Source of the DNA: Dendrolimus kikuchii | Taxonomy: Eukaryota > Arthropoda > Insecta > Lepidoptera > Lasiocampidae | Assembly: GCA_019925095.2 (NCBI GenBank) | Contig: CM034405.1 | Span: 17,355,401-17,419,400 of the forward strand | Direction of reading: 5' to 3' | DNA: 64,000 bases | In this document: positions 38,201 to 41,200 of the stretch, one piece after another | How the letters are laid out: each line of letters starts with the position of its first letter | How positions within the stretch are numbered: position 1 is the first letter of the stretch | The notes under the pieces: model-generated | Told to the model about the DNA's origin: nothing | Databases searched by the model: none | What the model saw: the letters and a program-made list of their open reading frames with translations, nothing else | Program-made: the position numbers and the translations under genes

Positions 38201-41200
38201 TTATATTATATTATTATATTTATCTAAATATACAAATTGTATGTCCTCAAACAACACCATCCCAAGCATACAAATAGTATAGTAATAACACTATTGTTCA
38301 GATACAAATTTGAGATAGCGTTGTTTGACGAGGTCATTAAACGAATGCAAATAGGTGGTGAGATATTTCAAATAATAAAAAATATCCTTCCCAAACTTTT
38401 TACATGGAAAGTACTGGAAAAATTGAAGCTCAAAAAATACTATCAATAAAAAATAGTTAGATCAAGAGCTGTTGAGCTCTTTTTTGAGATAGCGCCTATT
38501 TTCGATTGTTTATTCTTGTTCTGTAACCAAATGATAACCAGTAGACGTTTATCACTCAAGGAGTCCTTCACTAAACCGATTTTTAAATTACTATCATAAT
38601 AGTTAACAAGTTAAGCTGAAAATAATAGACGATTTAAGAATCATATAGCATATCAATCAGCAGCAACAAGCTATCCTACATCTAAATAAATAGGGTAAAC
38701 CATACCAATCATTTGCACCCAGTCAATTTATTGAATGATAACATTTTTATTTTGTAGAAATAAAACAATATTATTATAATCATTGTAAGAATACAAAATA
38801 AAATAAAAAAGATTTCCTAAAGCCGCGTACTCATCAGCGAGCCGTAATTGAAGGCTTACTCTCGAAACGTCTTTCGTTTCAGAACTTTAGTTTTTATAAA
38901 ACTACGTTTTATCGGCTCTAAGCGCGGTAATTTATTTGATTTTTATTATTCCGACGTTTCGGCCACTTTTTAGTAGCCGTGATCACAGAAGACAAAGGTG
39001 TCAAGTGTCAACGAGTATTGTTATTTTATTTAGACTACCGCCTACTTATTCATTTTATTTATTTATTTAGTTTTAATTTTGTTTATGGTTATTGTTTACT
39101 CTATGGGAGCCTAATCTAATTTACCACCGCTTCACAACATGTTATGGCTTGAAGAGAAGAAGCGGCACAAGAAACTCTTCAGCAAACATGGAAAAATAAA
39201 AGAAATTATCAGTCAAGTTGATTTGTGTTCCGATGCACGCAGAAAGAGCTCACAGTGTCTTGAGGTCTAGCAGTTTGTTTTTGCTGGGTTTGGATCTTAA
39301 TTCGTTGACACTTGACACCTTTGTCTTCTGTGATCACGGCCACTGAAAAGTGGCCGAAAGGTCGGAATAACAAAAATGAAATATAATACCGCGCTTAGAG
39401 CCGTTAAACGTGCCGAACCGTGTATACAAGTCGCGAACACTTAAGGAAATACTTTATTTTTTTTATATACTCACGTACATTTTCCATTGTACTCGTATGT
39501 TCCATATATTTTTGTGTTATAAAAACTACATTATTTTAGTTAAAAAAATCTTTGTTCTTTCTTCTACCTAAAATTTCATTGACCCTTTCGGGCTAATCTA
39601 TCAATAACGAACGACAAAAGGCGTAAAGCTTTTGCAACCGAGTGGTTACAGTAACGCGGAGACAAATGTCGGCGTATACATTAAAGCAAAACGTGTACGC
39701 CCTCATTAATCTCCGCTTTCTTGGCTCGTTGCAATCGCGCCACGTGCCGCTTGACTCGCGAGCTACGTATACACTATGATTTCTGGTTACAGTAACTGCA
39801 GCGGTAACGGCTTGCAGATGTGTACGCAGCTTTATGTTTTCAATAAAATAATAGGGTGCCAACAATAGAATAGTTTCCCCTACCAATATTAGTTATTAAT
39901 CAATATAATTACACAATGATGGATTAAATTAGTCTTACCTTGTTAATAAGTAACATGCACCTCCACCTTAACACTGTACATGCATGAATTGAAATTGGAA
40001 CAAGCGTGCCATTGGTCGTTGTCGGTTTGTATTTTTAACCAATAACACGCCAATGGCAATATCTGAATGTGCCTACTTACTGCCGGCACTGTCGATAGAC
40101 GTAGGGTCTGTTGCTGCGGTGCTGTGAGCGTGTTAGCGGCCGGCGCCGGACCGACCCTCAGCAACTGGTATTGACCATTCTCTGTCTTTAACAACAAATG
40201 ACCCTGCTGCCCAGGTTGGAGACTTTGCAGAGTTTGCAGCGTTATCTAAAAATTGAACGCCCACTTTCAATTCTAATTCAGTCAATGTTCGATAACAAAA
40301 GATTAAAAATAAGACATTGAATCATCATTAAAATAAATCAAAACAATTAATTTAAAGCAGGTCATTTGTTAGAGAATTAAAAAAAACACGCTAGTCTGTA
40401 GGTTTAGTACCAGTTCTGTGATGGCGTATTTTCATAACACTAATTTCAAAATCAATCAACTCTTTATTAGTCTGTCTTGCTAGGAAAATTGTGAAATGTA
40501 TAGACATTTGAATCTACATAACAGATACAGAAAATTTATATTTCGTAAACTATTACAGTACTCGGCACTTGATATGGCACTTTGGGATATAAAGCGAGAT
40601 GTACAGCTAAGATTAGTAACTTTGATTTTGTAGAGTATTCTCTCTGTCACACAGTGCACTCTGGTTTGACGACAGAGGACTCCTAGAATAACAGCTATAA
40701 ACTAGGAAATGTTCTTCAATTATCTCAGTTGTAAATCTCTCTTTATCCCAAAGTGCCATGTGAAGTGGCCGAGTATCGTAAACACGGTAGTACTAAGGGT
40801 ACAGTAAGGCCCCATCTAGAGTTAGAGGCTAGCGTAGATGCAACAGTGGGTTATTTCAAATATACAAGACCACTGTGTTCATAGTGAGGTGAGTGGTTAG
40901 TGTGATAGGTAAGATCTCTAAAGACAGGTGTACACAGGTCAGGTAAATGAAGGTTTTTAGAGCTTTTTTTCTTTTGAACAACAAATAACACTTTGCAAAG
41001 TAATGTAATAAATTAGGAAGTACATTTAATTATTATTAATTTATGACCATCAACACATTTTCTTTATAAAAAATGTAAAATCTCTCTTTTATAAATTTCA
41101 TTTTTTTTTTCAATTTAAATGGGATCAGTAACATGTACATTAAAATGAACTGTGCTGCAAACTATGCTGATTTAGACAAATTTTGTAGAGTAATTAGAAA